DNA of 64,000 bases from contig NZ_CP068047.1 of assembly GCF_016698645.1 (NCBI RefSeq), positions 1 through 64,000 on the forward strand, given 5' to 3'. The translations under genes and the position numbers were made by a program. Origin of the DNA: Devosia oryziradicis (GTDB lineage: Bacteria > Pseudomonadota > Alphaproteobacteria > Rhizobiales > Devosiaceae). Under the pieces are notes generated by a model that saw nothing but the letters and a program-made list of their open reading frames with translations, was not told where the DNA came from and ran no database searches. Positions 25,410 to 33,458 of the stretch are shown here, one piece after another. How positions within the stretch are numbered: the first letter of the stretch is position 1; the number at the start of each line of letters is the position of its first letter.

Positions 25410-26375
25410 CTAGCGCTCCTTGGTATAGGGCACGCCGCCGGCCTTGGGGCCAACGGCCTTGCCGATGAAGCCGGCGAGCAGAATGACGGTCAGTATGTAG
25501 GGCAGCGCCTGGATGGCCTGCACCGGCACTTCGATGCCAAACAGCTGCGCGCTCTGCAGGCGGATCTGCAGGGCATCGAGGAACCCGAAGAGCAGGCAGG
25601 TGAACATGGCCGGCACCGGCTTCCACTTGGCAAAGATCAGCGCGGCGAGAGCGATATAGCCCTTGCCCGCCGTCATGTTGTTGCCGAAGCCGGAGCCCTG
25701 GGCGATGGAGAAATAAGCCCCGGCGAGACCGCAAAGCAGGCCAGTGATGATGACCGCCTGATAGCGGAGCTTGACCACCGAAATGCCGGCCGTATCCACC
25801 GCCTTGGGATTTTCGCCCACGGCGCGCAGGCGCAGGCCGAAGCGGGTGCGGTACAGCACATAGGCGGTCACCGCCACCATGATGAAGGCGATATAGACCA
25901 ATAGATAATGGCCCGAGATCAGGTCCGAATAGATCGGGCCCAGGATCGGCACGCCGGCCAGTTCAGACGCGAATGGCAGGGTGATCGGCGAGAAACGGCC
26001 GCCCTCGCCCAAAGCCGGCGTCCTTCCACCCTGGGAGAACCAGGTCTGGCCCAGGAAGGTGGTCATGCCGGCGGCGAGCATGTTGATGGCGACGCCGGCG
26101 ATCAGCTGGTTGCCCTTGAGGGTGATGGCCGCGACGCCCTGCAGCAAGGCCGTGCTCAGCGACACGGCCATGCCGGCCAGCAGGCCCAGCCAGGCCGAAC
26201 CGGTAATGGCGGCGACAGCGCCGGCCGCAAAGGCTGCGGCTAGCATCTTGCCTTCAAGGCCGATGTCGAACAGGCCCGCCCGCTCGGAATAAAGCCCCGC
26301 CAGGCAGGCCAGCAGCAGCGGCGTCGACAGGCGGATGGTGGCATCGAGAATGGAGAGGACGCTGGCAAGATCCAT
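25410..26375 (-). CDS. Nucleoside ABC transporter permease (BMP-linked, NupQ/YufQ type)
   Basis: The 321-residue polytopic membrane protein belongs to the BPD_transp_2 family (RbsC/LivM-like). It has about eight to ten hydrophobic helices and the conserved EAA-like loop TRFGLRLRAVGENPKAVDTAGI. It pairs with the next permease to form the channel of a BMP-type importer, the family that moves purine and pyrimidine nucleosides in Lactococcus, Treponema and rhizobia. It starts one base after the preceding permease stop. The downstream cdd, punA and deo genes support nucleoside import. Confidence 0.9.
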   Translation of the reverse strand: MDLASVLSILDATIRLSTPLLLACLAGLYSERAGLFDIGLEGKMLAAAFAAGAVAAITGSAWLGLLAGMAVSLSTALLQGVAAITLKGNQLIAGVAINMLAAGMTTFLGQTWFSQGGRTPALGEGGRFSPITLPFASELAGVPILGPIYSDLISGHYLLVYIAFIMVAVTAYVLYRTRFGLRLRAVGENPKAVDTAGISVVKLRYQAVIITGLLCGLAGAYFSIAQGSGFGNNMTAGKGYIALAALIFAKWKPVPAMFTCLLFGFLDALQIRLQSAQLFGIEVPVQAIQALPYILTVILLAGFIGKAVGPKAGGVPYTKER

Positions 26376-26376
26376 G

Positions 26377-27507
26377 TCAGCTCTCCGGCTTTGCGGTGGA
26401 GACGGCGATGGCTTCGGCCTTCTGTTCGGGCGAAAGCAGCATGAAGGCGCGCTCCAGCGAAGGACGGAACAGACCCTCCATGGCGCCGGTGAACAGGATC
26501 ACCAGCGCCTGGATGACCACGATCATTTCCTTGGTCACCGCCGGCATGACGAATTGCAGCTCCTGGCCGCCCTGGTAGAGCGCGCCGAACAACAAGGCCG
26601 CCAGCAGGATGCCGATGGGATGGTTGCGGCCCATCAGGGCCACGGCGATACCCACGAAGCCGGCGCCGGCGACGAAATCGAGCACCAGGCGGTTCTGCGT
26701 GCCCATGACTTCGTTGATCGCCACCATGCCGGCCAATGCACCCGAAATGGTCATGGTGATCATGATCATCTTGGAGTTGGAAATGCCGGCATAGCGCGAG
26801 GCGGTCGGATTGGCGCCCAGCACGCGCATGGCATAGCCGAACTTGGTGTGCCAGATCAGGATGTAGCAACCGATCAGCGCTGCGACGGCGAGTACGATGG
26901 AGAGGTTGACCGGCGAATAGCCGAAGAAGGAGAGGAACTGGCGCAACTGCGGCACGCGGCCGGCCACGTCGAGCGTTTCCGATTCCGGCGCCATGGTCGA
27001 GGCAGGCTTGAGGACGCGATTGACCATGTAGACCATCAGCGCCGAGGCGATGAAGTTGAACATGATGGTGGTGATCACCACGTGGCTGCCGCGCTTGGCC
27101 TGCAGGTAACCGGGAATGAAGGCCCAGAAGCCACCGACGGCAGCCGAGGCGAGCACGGCCAGCGGCATGGCCAGCAGCCAGTGCGTCTGGTCGAGCGCCA
27201 AGGCCACCACGATGGCGCCCAGGCCGGCCACATAGGCCTGGCCATCGCCACCGATATTGAACAGCCCCGCATGGGCCGCGACGGCCACGGCAAGGCCGGT
27301 GAAGATGAAATTGGTGGCGTAATATAGCGTGTAGCCGAGGCCATCGCCATAGCCGAAGGCGCCGTAGATGATGACCTGCACGGCCTGGAACGGATTCTCG
27401 CCGATCATCAGCACGACGAGGCCCGAAACCAGGAAGGCCATCAACAGGTTGATGGCGGGCAGCAGGGCGACATCGGCCCAGCGCGGTATAGGTCTGCGGG
27501 CGCTCAT
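26377..27507 (-). CDS. Nucleoside ABC transporter permease (BMP-linked, NupP/YufP type)
   Basis: The 376-residue polytopic permease of the BPD_transp_2 family has about ten helices, the loop TKFGYAMRVLGANPTASRYAGI, and a cytoplasmic tail ending in KAEAIAVSTAKPES. It is the longer of the two permeases, as is usual for these importers. Its ATG at 27507 overlaps the ATPase stop at 27504 (ATGA), so synthesis of ATPase and permease is probably coupled. Confidence 0.9.
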   Translation of the reverse strand: MSARRPIPRWADVALLPAINLLMAFLVSGLVVLMIGENPFQAVQVIIYGAFGYGDGLGYTLYYATNFIFTGLAVAVAAHAGLFNIGGDGQAYVAGLGAIVVALALDQTHWLLAMPLAVLASAAVGGFWAFIPGYLQAKRGSHVVITTIMFNFIASALMVYMVNRVLKPASTMAPESETLDVAGRVPQLRQFLSFFGYSPVNLSIVLAVAALIGCYILIWHTKFGYAMRVLGANPTASRYAGISNSKMIMITMTISGALAGMVAINEVMGTQNRLVLDFVAGAGFVGIAVALMGRNHPIGILLAALLFGALYQGGQELQFVMPAVTKEMIVVIQALVILFTGAMEGLFRPSLERAFMLLSPEQKAEAIAVSTAKPES

Positions 27508-29111
27508 GGAAGGGGTCCCTGTTCGGCAATGCCCAGGCCGCGCGGCGCGGTCTTGCCAATGCCGGCCATCATCAGGCCGAGTTCACCCTCGGTGGCGGTG
27601 GCGGGATCGGCCTCGCCCACGATGACGCCGTCGAACATGACGAGGATGCGATCGGCCAGCGAACGGATTTCGTCCAGTTCGACGGAAACGAGCAGGATGG
27701 CCTTGCCCTCGTCGCGCATCTTGATGATTTCGTTATGGATGAATTCGATGGCGCCGATATCGACGCCGCGGGTCGGCTGGCCGACGAGCAGCACGTCGGG
27801 GTCCTGCTCCATCTCGCGCGCCAGCACGATCTTCTGCTGGTTGCCGCCCGAGAACAGCGAGGACTTGAGATTGATATTGGCTGGACGCACGTCGAACAGC
27901 TTGATCTGGTCGGCGGCGGCCTTCTTGGCCGCGCCAATATCGAGCATGAAGCCGGAGCCATAGGCGGGGCGGTCGTGATAGCCCAGAATGGCGTTTTCCC
28001 ATTCCTGGAAGGTGGTCACCAACCCCATGCGCTGGCGGTCTTCCGGCACGTGGGCAAGGCCGGCGGCGCGGGCCCGGGCCGCGCCATCATCGCCGCGCAG
28101 CGACAATGGGTTGCCGTTGAGCGCCACGGTGCCCAGCAGCTGGTCGCGCATGCCCGATATACATTCGAGCAGCTCGGTCTGGCCGTTGCCGGACACACCG
28201 GCAATACCGACGATCTCACCGGCGCGGACGGAAAAACTCACATTCTTGACGCGCGGCACGCCCATGTCGTCCTTGACGACGAGGTCCTGCACTTCGAGCA
28301 GCGTCTTGCCCGGATTGGCCGGACCCTTTTCCACGCGAAGCAGGACACGGCGGCCGACCATCAGTTCGGCAATGGCTTCGGGATTGGTTTCGGACGTCTT
28401 GAGTGTCGCTACCATCTCGCCCTGGCGCATCACCGAGACGCTGTCGGTAATGGCCATGATCTCGCGCAGCTTGTGGGTGATCAGGATCACCGTCTTGCCC
28501 TGCGCGCGCAAGGTTTCGAGCACGCGGAACAGATCGTCGGCTTCCTTCGGCGTCAGCACGCCCGTCGGTTCATCCAGGATCAGCGTTTCGGCGCCGCGAT
28601 AGAGCGCCTTGAGGATTTCCACGCGCTGCTGCTGGCCGACCGAGATATCCTCGATGATGGCATCCGGATCGACCTCGAGGTCGTATTCCTGCTCGAGCCG
28701 GTCGAGCTCCTGGCGGGCGCGGGTGAGGCTCGGCTTGAGCAGGCCGGAATCCTCGGCGCCGAGCACGACGTTTTCGAGGACGCTGAAATTATCGACCAGC
28801 ATGAAATGCTGGTGCACCATGCCGATGCCGAGCGCCAGGGCGTGGCGGCTGTCGGTAATGGCATGCTGGGTGCCGTTGACGCGGATAATGCCGCTATCGG
28901 CGGTGTAGAACCCATAGAGGATGGACATCAGGGTCGATTTGCCCGCGCCGTTCTCCCCCACGATGCCGTGGATGGTGCCGCGCGCGATCTTGAGGTCGAT
29001 GTCCTTGTTGGCGTGAACCGCGCCAAACCGCTTGTTGATCTTTTCAAGCTCGATCGCCCAGCCGAAGGCTGGTGCGGAAGCAGCGGCCGTGTCCGGCCGC
29101 TGCGGGTTCAT
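27504..29111 (-). CDS. Nucleoside ABC transporter ATPase with two ATP-binding domains (NupO/YufO/RbsA type)
   Basis: The protein of about 535 residues carries two ABC domains. Domain 1 has Walker A VGENGAGKST, the signature ISVGQQQRVE and Walker B LILDEPTGVL. Domain 2 has a degenerate Walker A (GVSGNGQTE) with the signature FSGGNQQKIVLAREM and VLLVGQPTRGVD, which is normal for RbsA/YufO-type proteins. ATG 29111 has AGGGA upstream; TTG 29132 and ATG 29129 would add about seven residues. It lies between the binding-protein gene and the permeases. Confidence 0.92.
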   Translation of the reverse strand: MNPQRPDTAAASAPAFGWAIELEKINKRFGAVHANKDIDLKIARGTIHGIVGENGAGKSTLMSILYGFYTADSGIIRVNGTQHAITDSRHALALGIGMVHQHFMLVDNFSVLENVVLGAEDSGLLKPSLTRARQELDRLEQEYDLEVDPDAIIEDISVGQQQRVEILKALYRGAETLILDEPTGVLTPKEADDLFRVLETLRAQGKTVILITHKLREIMAITDSVSVMRQGEMVATLKTSETNPEAIAELMVGRRVLLRVEKGPANPGKTLLEVQDLVVKDDMGVPRVKNVSFSVRAGEIVGIAGVSGNGQTELLECISGMRDQLLGTVALNGNPLSLRGDDGAARARAAGLAHVPEDRQRMGLVTTFQEWENAILGYHDRPAYGSGFMLDIGAAKKAAADQIKLFDVRPANINLKSSLFSGGNQQKIVLAREMEQDPDVLLVGQPTRGVDIGAIEFIHNEIIKMRDEGKAILLVSVELDEIRSLADRILVMFDGVIVGEADPATATEGELGLMMAGIGKTAPRGLGIAEQGPLP

Positions 29112-29139
29112 GTGATCACGATCCCTCATCAAGCGCTGC

Positions 29140-30144
29140 TTAGAGGGGGCAGGTCGAGTCGGTGGTGTAGTCGTGAACTTCGATTTCGCCGGCGATGATC
29201 TTGGCCTTCAGGTCGTCGAGGGCAGCGATATCTTCGGCCGTAACCAGGTCCTTGTTGTTGTCGTCGACGGCATAGCCGACGCCGTCATTATCAAGGCCAA
29301 GGATGGTGATGCCGGGCTTGAAGGTGGCGTCGTCGCCAGCTTCGGTCAGCGCGGTCTGCACGGCAACGTCGACGCGCTTCAGCATCGAGGTCAGCACCGA
29401 ACCGGGCTGCAGGTAGTTCTGGTTGCTGTCCACGCCGATCGAGTACTTGCCGGCATCCTTCATGGCCTGCAGCACGCCCAGGCCCGAGCCGCCGGCGGCG
29501 GCGAAGATCACGTCGGCGCCGGCATCGACGGCCGCCTTGGCCAGTTCGCCAGCGGTGACCGGGTCGTTCCAGGCGGCCGGGGTGGTGCCGGTGTAGTTTT
29601 CGATCAGCTTGACGTCAGGGTTGACGGCCTTGGCGCCCTGGGCGTAGCCGCAATAGAACTTGTGGATGATCGGCACGTCCATGCCGCCCACGAAGCCGAC
29701 GGTGCCGGTTTCAGACTTCATCGCGGCCAGAGCGCCAACGAGGAACGAGCCGGTATGCTCGTCGAACAGGATCGATTGAACATTGGGTGCATCGACGACG
29801 GTATCGATCACGACGAAGTTGGTATCGGGAAATTCGGGCGCGACGGCAGTGAGCGCGGCGGTCCAGGAGAAGCCGGCCATCACGATCGGGTTGGCACCTT
29901 GGCCAGCGAAGCGGCGCAGGGCCTGCTCGCGCTGCGCGTCGTTCTGCAATTCGAGGTCGATATAGGTGCCGCCGCTGGCGGCCTTCCAGGCTTCGGCGCC
30001 GTTATAGGCGGCTTCGTTGAACGACTTGTCGAACTTGCCACCCAGGTCATAGATGATGGCCGGGTCGGCGAAGGCCGCACCGGTGAGGATCGCGCTCAGC
30101 GCGACGCCGCCAGCAATGGCCTTGGTGATGGTTGAGAATTTCAT
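29140..30144 (-). CDS. BMP-family nucleoside-binding protein
   Basis: The 334-residue periplasmic binding protein of the BMP/PnrA (TmpC) family has a signal peptide cleaved near AFA|DPA (residues 1-26). The typical opening IIYDLGGKFDKSFNEAAYNG and the later NFVVIDTVVDAPNVQSI and GFVGGMDVPIIHKFY segments follow. There is no lipobox Cys, so it is probably soluble. It is the first gene of the minus-strand nucleoside unit. BMP proteins bind purine or pyrimidine nucleosides, and this context fits. ATG 30144; the open frame upstream to 30309 is not credible. Confidence 0.93.
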   Translation of the reverse strand: MKFSTITKAIAGGVALSAILTGAAFADPAIIYDLGGKFDKSFNEAAYNGAEAWKAASGGTYIDLELQNDAQREQALRRFAGQGANPIVMAGFSWTAALTAVAPEFPDTNFVVIDTVVDAPNVQSILFDEHTGSFLVGALAAMKSETGTVGFVGGMDVPIIHKFYCGYAQGAKAVNPDVKLIENYTGTTPAAWNDPVTAGELAKAAVDAGADVIFAAAGGSGLGVLQAMKDAGKYSIGVDSNQNYLQPGSVLTSMLKRVDVAVQTALTEAGDDATFKPGITILGLDNDGVGYAVDDNNKDLVTAEDIAALDDLKAKIIAGEIEVHDYTTDSTCPL

Positions 30145-30323
30145 TGAGTTCGTCTCCCTGTCTCGCACATGAGCGCTGGCGTCGGGCTCCAGCGGACAAT
30201 CTCCGTGCGCTAGCGGTCGATACAATCGTGCAAACGTGCCGCCTGCAAGAGGGAATCGCGGAAATTTTTCCGGTTGGTCAAATTTTGGGCGGCACTGCCT
30301 ACGAGGCAATCAGGCCGCGCGGC
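30145..30323. promoter_or_regulatory. Promoter region of the nucleoside operon with a short palindrome
   Basis: The region upstream of the binding-protein gene has no gene I can support. A CGGAAA-TT-TTTCCG palindrome lies at 30259-30272, about 115 bases before the start codon, in the AT-rich part of the spacer. It could be an operator or part of a promoter; no known regulator gene is adjacent. I could not choose convincing -35/-10 boxes. Confidence 0.35.
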
Positions 30324-30446
30324 TTACCAGCTGGAGACCAGGGCGGCAAAGAGCGCGCCGAGATCGGCATCGGCATAGAGCACGGCCAGAATAGCACCGG
30401 AGGCAATGGCGAACAGGGCAATGGTATCTCGGGTGCGAGCGGACAT
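30324..30446 (-). CDS. Possible 40-residue single-pass membrane peptide
   Basis: Hand translation from ATG 30446 gives 40 residues: a basic start (MSARTRDT), a hydrophobic segment (IALFAIASGAILAVLY), an acidic turn (ADADLG) and a second hydrophobic stretch ending VSSW. It sits alone between CoxG and the nucleoside operon, on their strand. Codon third positions look G/C-rich as in real genes. There is no strong ribosome site, so this is a candidate only. Confidence 0.45.
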   Translation of the reverse strand: MSARTRDTIALFAIASGAILAVLYADADLGALFAALVSSW

Positions 30447-30567
30447 CTGGCATTTGCTTCAAAGTTGACGGATGCCCGTTCATAACGCACCAGGCGGGCC
30501 CCGATTGTGATGCTTTGAGGGCAAAAGCGGGCATGGTTAGGGAAAGGTTAAGGCTTGGGGCAGCGCC

Positions 30568-31032
30568 CTATGCCACCGGCAGCGGCGTGACTTGGGCACC
30601 CATGGCGTCGCCGAAGCGCTCGAAGAAGCCGTCGATCACCTTGTGCGCGGAATTGCCGATGATGGCCTTGCCCAGCTTCATGATCTGGCCCGAAGCGCCG
30701 CCCTTGGCGGTGAAAACCAGCAAGGTATCGTCATCGAGATCCGACAGCACGATATCGGCCGATCCCTCGGCGAGACCGAGCAGGCCGCCCCTGCCCTTGC
30801 CGGACAGGGTATATCTCTCCGCCGGCACCATGTCGGACAGCGCAAGGTCACCCTTGAACACCGGATGGACCACGCCCAGGTTCACCTTGATCTCGAGGTC
30901 AAGCGCAGCGGGGCCGGACCATTCGATGCGATGGCAACCCGGAATGGCGGCCTTGAGCACGGAGGTGTCGTTGAGCGCCGCCCAAACCGCAGTGCGGGGC
31001 GCGGCGACGCGGTAGCGGCCACCAAAATCCAT
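30568..31032 (-). CDS. CoxG-family (SRPBCC) protein
   Basis: The 154-residue protein belongs to the CoxG/carbon-monoxide-dehydrogenase-subunit-G family, a START-like (SRPBCC) fold that binds a hydrophobic ligand or membrane. Recognisable are the opening FGGRYRVAAPRTAVWAALND, IPGCHRIEW, and the C-terminal KGGASGQIMKLGKAIIG...FFERFGDAM helix. True CoxG recruits CO dehydrogenase to the membrane, but no coxSML genes lie here, so the function is open. It is divergent from the cassette beginning at 31271. Confidence 0.82.
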   Translation of the reverse strand: MDFGGRYRVAAPRTAVWAALNDTSVLKAAIPGCHRIEWSGPAALDLEIKVNLGVVHPVFKGDLALSDMVPAERYTLSGKGRGGLLGLAEGSADIVLSDLDDDTLLVFTAKGGASGQIMKLGKAIIGNSAHKVIDGFFERFGDAMGAQVTPLPVA

Positions 31033-31181
31033 CAGCAGCACCCCCCGTTGCCAGCGGTCGTGGTCGCCGCAATGCCGCCTTGATGCGCCGTGAAATAAGG
31101 GCTGGCCATGGGTGCTGCTCCCGCTCTTTACGTGCGGCTTTTTCGCACCAATATGGTCTAAATAGTCGCGTCGGCCCGGCC

Positions 31182-31270
31182 TTGCAATTGTCAGGGGGGC
31201 AGCCAGCGGCAATCTATAGCGCGCAAAGCGCTGTCCCATCGGATGGGCGTCGGAGTACGGGGAGCGAAAC
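31182..31270 (+). promoter_or_regulatory. Possible promoter and ribosome site of the three-gene helical-protein cassette
   Basis: TTGTCA at 31188-31193 and TCTATA at 31213-31218 are 19 bases apart, a weak -35/-10 candidate. A GGGGAG ribosome site at 31259-31264 is well placed for ATG 31271. The divergent coxG-like gene begins at 31032, so this 238-base spacer probably serves both directions. Confidence 0.3.
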
Positions 31271-32497
31271 ATGGCCGATCAAGTCACCACTACAACGGAA
31301 AGCCAGGTAGCGCCGGTGGCGGTTATTGCCGAAAAGCCGCTGCAGTACCTGGACAAGGCCGTCAATGCGATCCGCGATCTTGGCGTGTGGCCCGAACAGC
31401 AGGGCGAGCAACCGATTACGGGCCTCCTCAGCCAGATCACCGAATTGGACGAAACCCGGGTCATCCTGATCGGCCGCACCCTCAGCCAGGCCAGCGCCTT
31501 CAACGAGGTGGTGCGTGAGCAGATCGCCGCCATGAAGATCGGCGAGCGCTACGAGGAAATCACCAAGGGCTTCGATTCCATCCGCGACGATGCCAAGGGC
31601 ATGGTCGACCAGTTGGCCGACAACAAGCTCGACCTGATGGAGCGCGCCTCCAATGTGTGGATGAAGGTGTCGCGCGGCGATATCGCCACCCGCTTCAACA
31701 AGATTCGCGACACCTATCTGTCCGTCACCCAGGACACCAAGGACCAGATCGATCGCGAACACACGATCCTGGAAGCCTATCGCGATTTCCGCGGTGCGCT
31801 AAAGCAGGCCGAGGTGATGGCGCTCGAAGTGCTCGCCACCGCCGAAAAGCGCCTCGAGGAAAAGAAGAACATCCTCCAGGCCGCATCCACCGCCGTAGCC
31901 GGTTATGCCGGCAGCGTTCCGGCGGACCGGGCGCGCCTCGAAATGGATCGCGACGAAAAGCTGCGCGAAATGCAGAACGAGGAGAAGCGCTACCAGATCG
32001 CCAAGGACCTCTCGGACAATCTGACCATCTCCTACAACACGTCCGAAGTGGTGATGGCGCGCCTGATGCAGACGACCAATGCCAAGGAACGTGTCTACCA
32101 GCAGTCGATCTCGTTCTTTTCGACCAATGAAACGGTGCTGACGGCGCTGTCGGCCTCGTTCACGGGCATGTTTGGCCTGCATGAATCGACCGAGACGCTG
32201 AACGCCATGAAGGAGGGGATGAGCAAGAGCCTCGAGACCCTCAGTGAGATCGGCGACAAGGTGCAGGAAGAGGCCGTCAAGGCCGGCTATGGCCCGACCG
32301 TTCGGGCCGATGCGGTCAAGAAGCTGGTCGATTCGGTGGTCAACTTCCAGGAGAAGAGCCGCACCATCATCAACGAGATGCGCATCGCCTCGACCAAGAA
32401 CTCGGCCGAAATCCGCGATGCCGTCGAAGACGGCAAGCGCCGCCTTGCAGCCCTGGCTGCCGATGGCAATGCGCTGCTGCTCGAAACCCGGAAATAA
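31271..32497 (+). CDS. Unknown helical protein, possibly TelA-like; first gene of a three-gene cassette
   Basis: I do not recognise this 408-residue protein with certainty. It is almost wholly alpha-helical and charged, with long coiled-coil stretches (about 90-250 and 300-400) and no clear membrane helix or signal peptide. The region SISFFSTNETVLTALSASFT is the most hydrophobic. The overall plan, with a C-terminal LxxL(N)xMKEGMSKSLETLSEIG repeat-like helix, reminds me of the TelA toxic-anion-resistance family, but this is a guess. It is followed after 18 bases by a membrane-anchored protein and then a coiled-coil protein, so they probably act together in an envelope-linked process. Confidence 0.7.
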   Translation: MADQVTTTTESQVAPVAVIAEKPLQYLDKAVNAIRDLGVWPEQQGEQPITGLLSQITELDETRVILIGRTLSQASAFNEVVREQIAAMKIGERYEEITKGFDSIRDDAKGMVDQLADNKLDLMERASNVWMKVSRGDIATRFNKIRDTYLSVTQDTKDQIDREHTILEAYRDFRGALKQAEVMALEVLATAEKRLEEKKNILQAASTAVAGYAGSVPADRARLEMDRDEKLREMQNEEKRYQIAKDLSDNLTISYNTSEVVMARLMQTTNAKERVYQQSISFFSTNETVLTALSASFTGMFGLHESTETLNAMKEGMSKSLETLSEIGDKVQEEAVKAGYGPTVRADAVKKLVDSVVNFQEKSRTIINEMRIASTKNSAEIRDAVEDGKRRLAALAADGNALLLETRK

Positions 32498-32515
32498 GGG
32501 AATATCACGCCACCA

Positions 32516-33454
32516 ATGAGTGATGTGACGGCGAAACCCGCTACACCCCTGGATGAAGTCATGCTGGCGATGGACGTGGTCGACACCCTCCGTCACCGGC
32601 AGGATCTGGCCGTCCGTGAACTGGGCACCGAGGCCAAGGAACGCCAGCTGATCGACAAGCTGCGCGACATCTATCATCAGCAGGGCATCGAAGTGCCCGA
32701 CCATATCCTCAAGGAGGGTGTGGCGGCGCTGGAGGAAAGCCGTTTCGTCTATGACCCGCCCGCACCGGGCCTGGGCACGACGCTGGCGCGGCTCTATGTG
32801 GGCCGCAAGAGCTGGGGCAAGCCGGTCGGTGCCGCCCTGCTGGCGCTCGTGGTGTTGGGGGTCGGCTATTTCGGGGCCTGGCAGCCCTATCAGAACGGCG
32901 TGGCAGAAGCGGCGCGGATTGAACTCAGCCAGGGTCTGCCGGCGCAGATGGATGCGCTTTACCAGACCATTTTCGAAGAGACCAAGGTGCAGCAGGCCGT
33001 GGTCAATGCCGAAGCACTGCGCACGCGCGGCAAGACCTTTGCCGCCGAGGGCAATCGCGCCGGGGCCGAGAAGGCCGTGGCGGAGCTGACGGCGCTGCGC
33101 GACCAGTTGCGGCAGGAATATACGCTACGCGTCGTCAACCGGTCCGATGTGAAGTCGGGCTTCTGGACCATTCCTGAAGTGAATACCGACGCCACGAACT
33201 ACTATATCGTCGTCGAGGCGCTTGATGCAGACGGCAGTGTGCTGAGCCTGCCGATTCTCAATGAAGAGAATGGCGAAACCGAAACCGTCAATATCTGGGG
33301 CGTCCGCGTGCCCGAAGCCGTCTATGACCGCGTTGCCGCCGACAAGCGTGACGATGGCATCATCCAGGCCAACGAAGTCGGCCGCAAGTCGGACGGTTTC
33401 CTCGAGGTCGAATACAACATGCCCGTGCTCGGCGGCGCGGTGACCCGGTGGTAA
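32516..33454 (+). CDS. Unknown single-pass membrane protein (possibly DUF6384-like); second gene of the cassette
   Basis: The 312-residue protein starts with a helical cytoplasmic region (about 10-80, LDEVMLAMDVVDTLRHRQDL), then one membrane helix at about 103-122 (GAALLALVVLGVGYFGAW). A coiled-coil (about 128-195) follows, then a beta-rich C-terminal domain from about 200 (SGFWTIPEVNTDATNYYIVV). By memory, similar proteins are labelled DUF6384, but I cannot confirm it. The topology suggests that the C-terminal half lies outside the inner membrane. It stops five bases before the third gene. Confidence 0.72.
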   Translation: MSDVTAKPATPLDEVMLAMDVVDTLRHRQDLAVRELGTEAKERQLIDKLRDIYHQQGIEVPDHILKEGVAALEESRFVYDPPAPGLGTTLARLYVGRKSWGKPVGAALLALVVLGVGYFGAWQPYQNGVAEAARIELSQGLPAQMDALYQTIFEETKVQQAVVNAEALRTRGKTFAAEGNRAGAEKAVAELTALRDQLRQEYTLRVVNRSDVKSGFWTIPEVNTDATNYYIVVEALDADGSVLSLPILNEENGETETVNIWGVRVPEAVYDRVAADKRDDGIIQANEVGRKSDGFLEVEYNMPVLGGAVTRW

Positions 33455-33458
33455 AGTC

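Noticed and set aside
26240..27559. Long minus-strand frame of 439 codons overlapping the first nucleoside permease
   Set aside because: It is another frame of the permease gene; sequence is Arg/His/Gly-rich without domains, while the permease frame has clear membrane helices.
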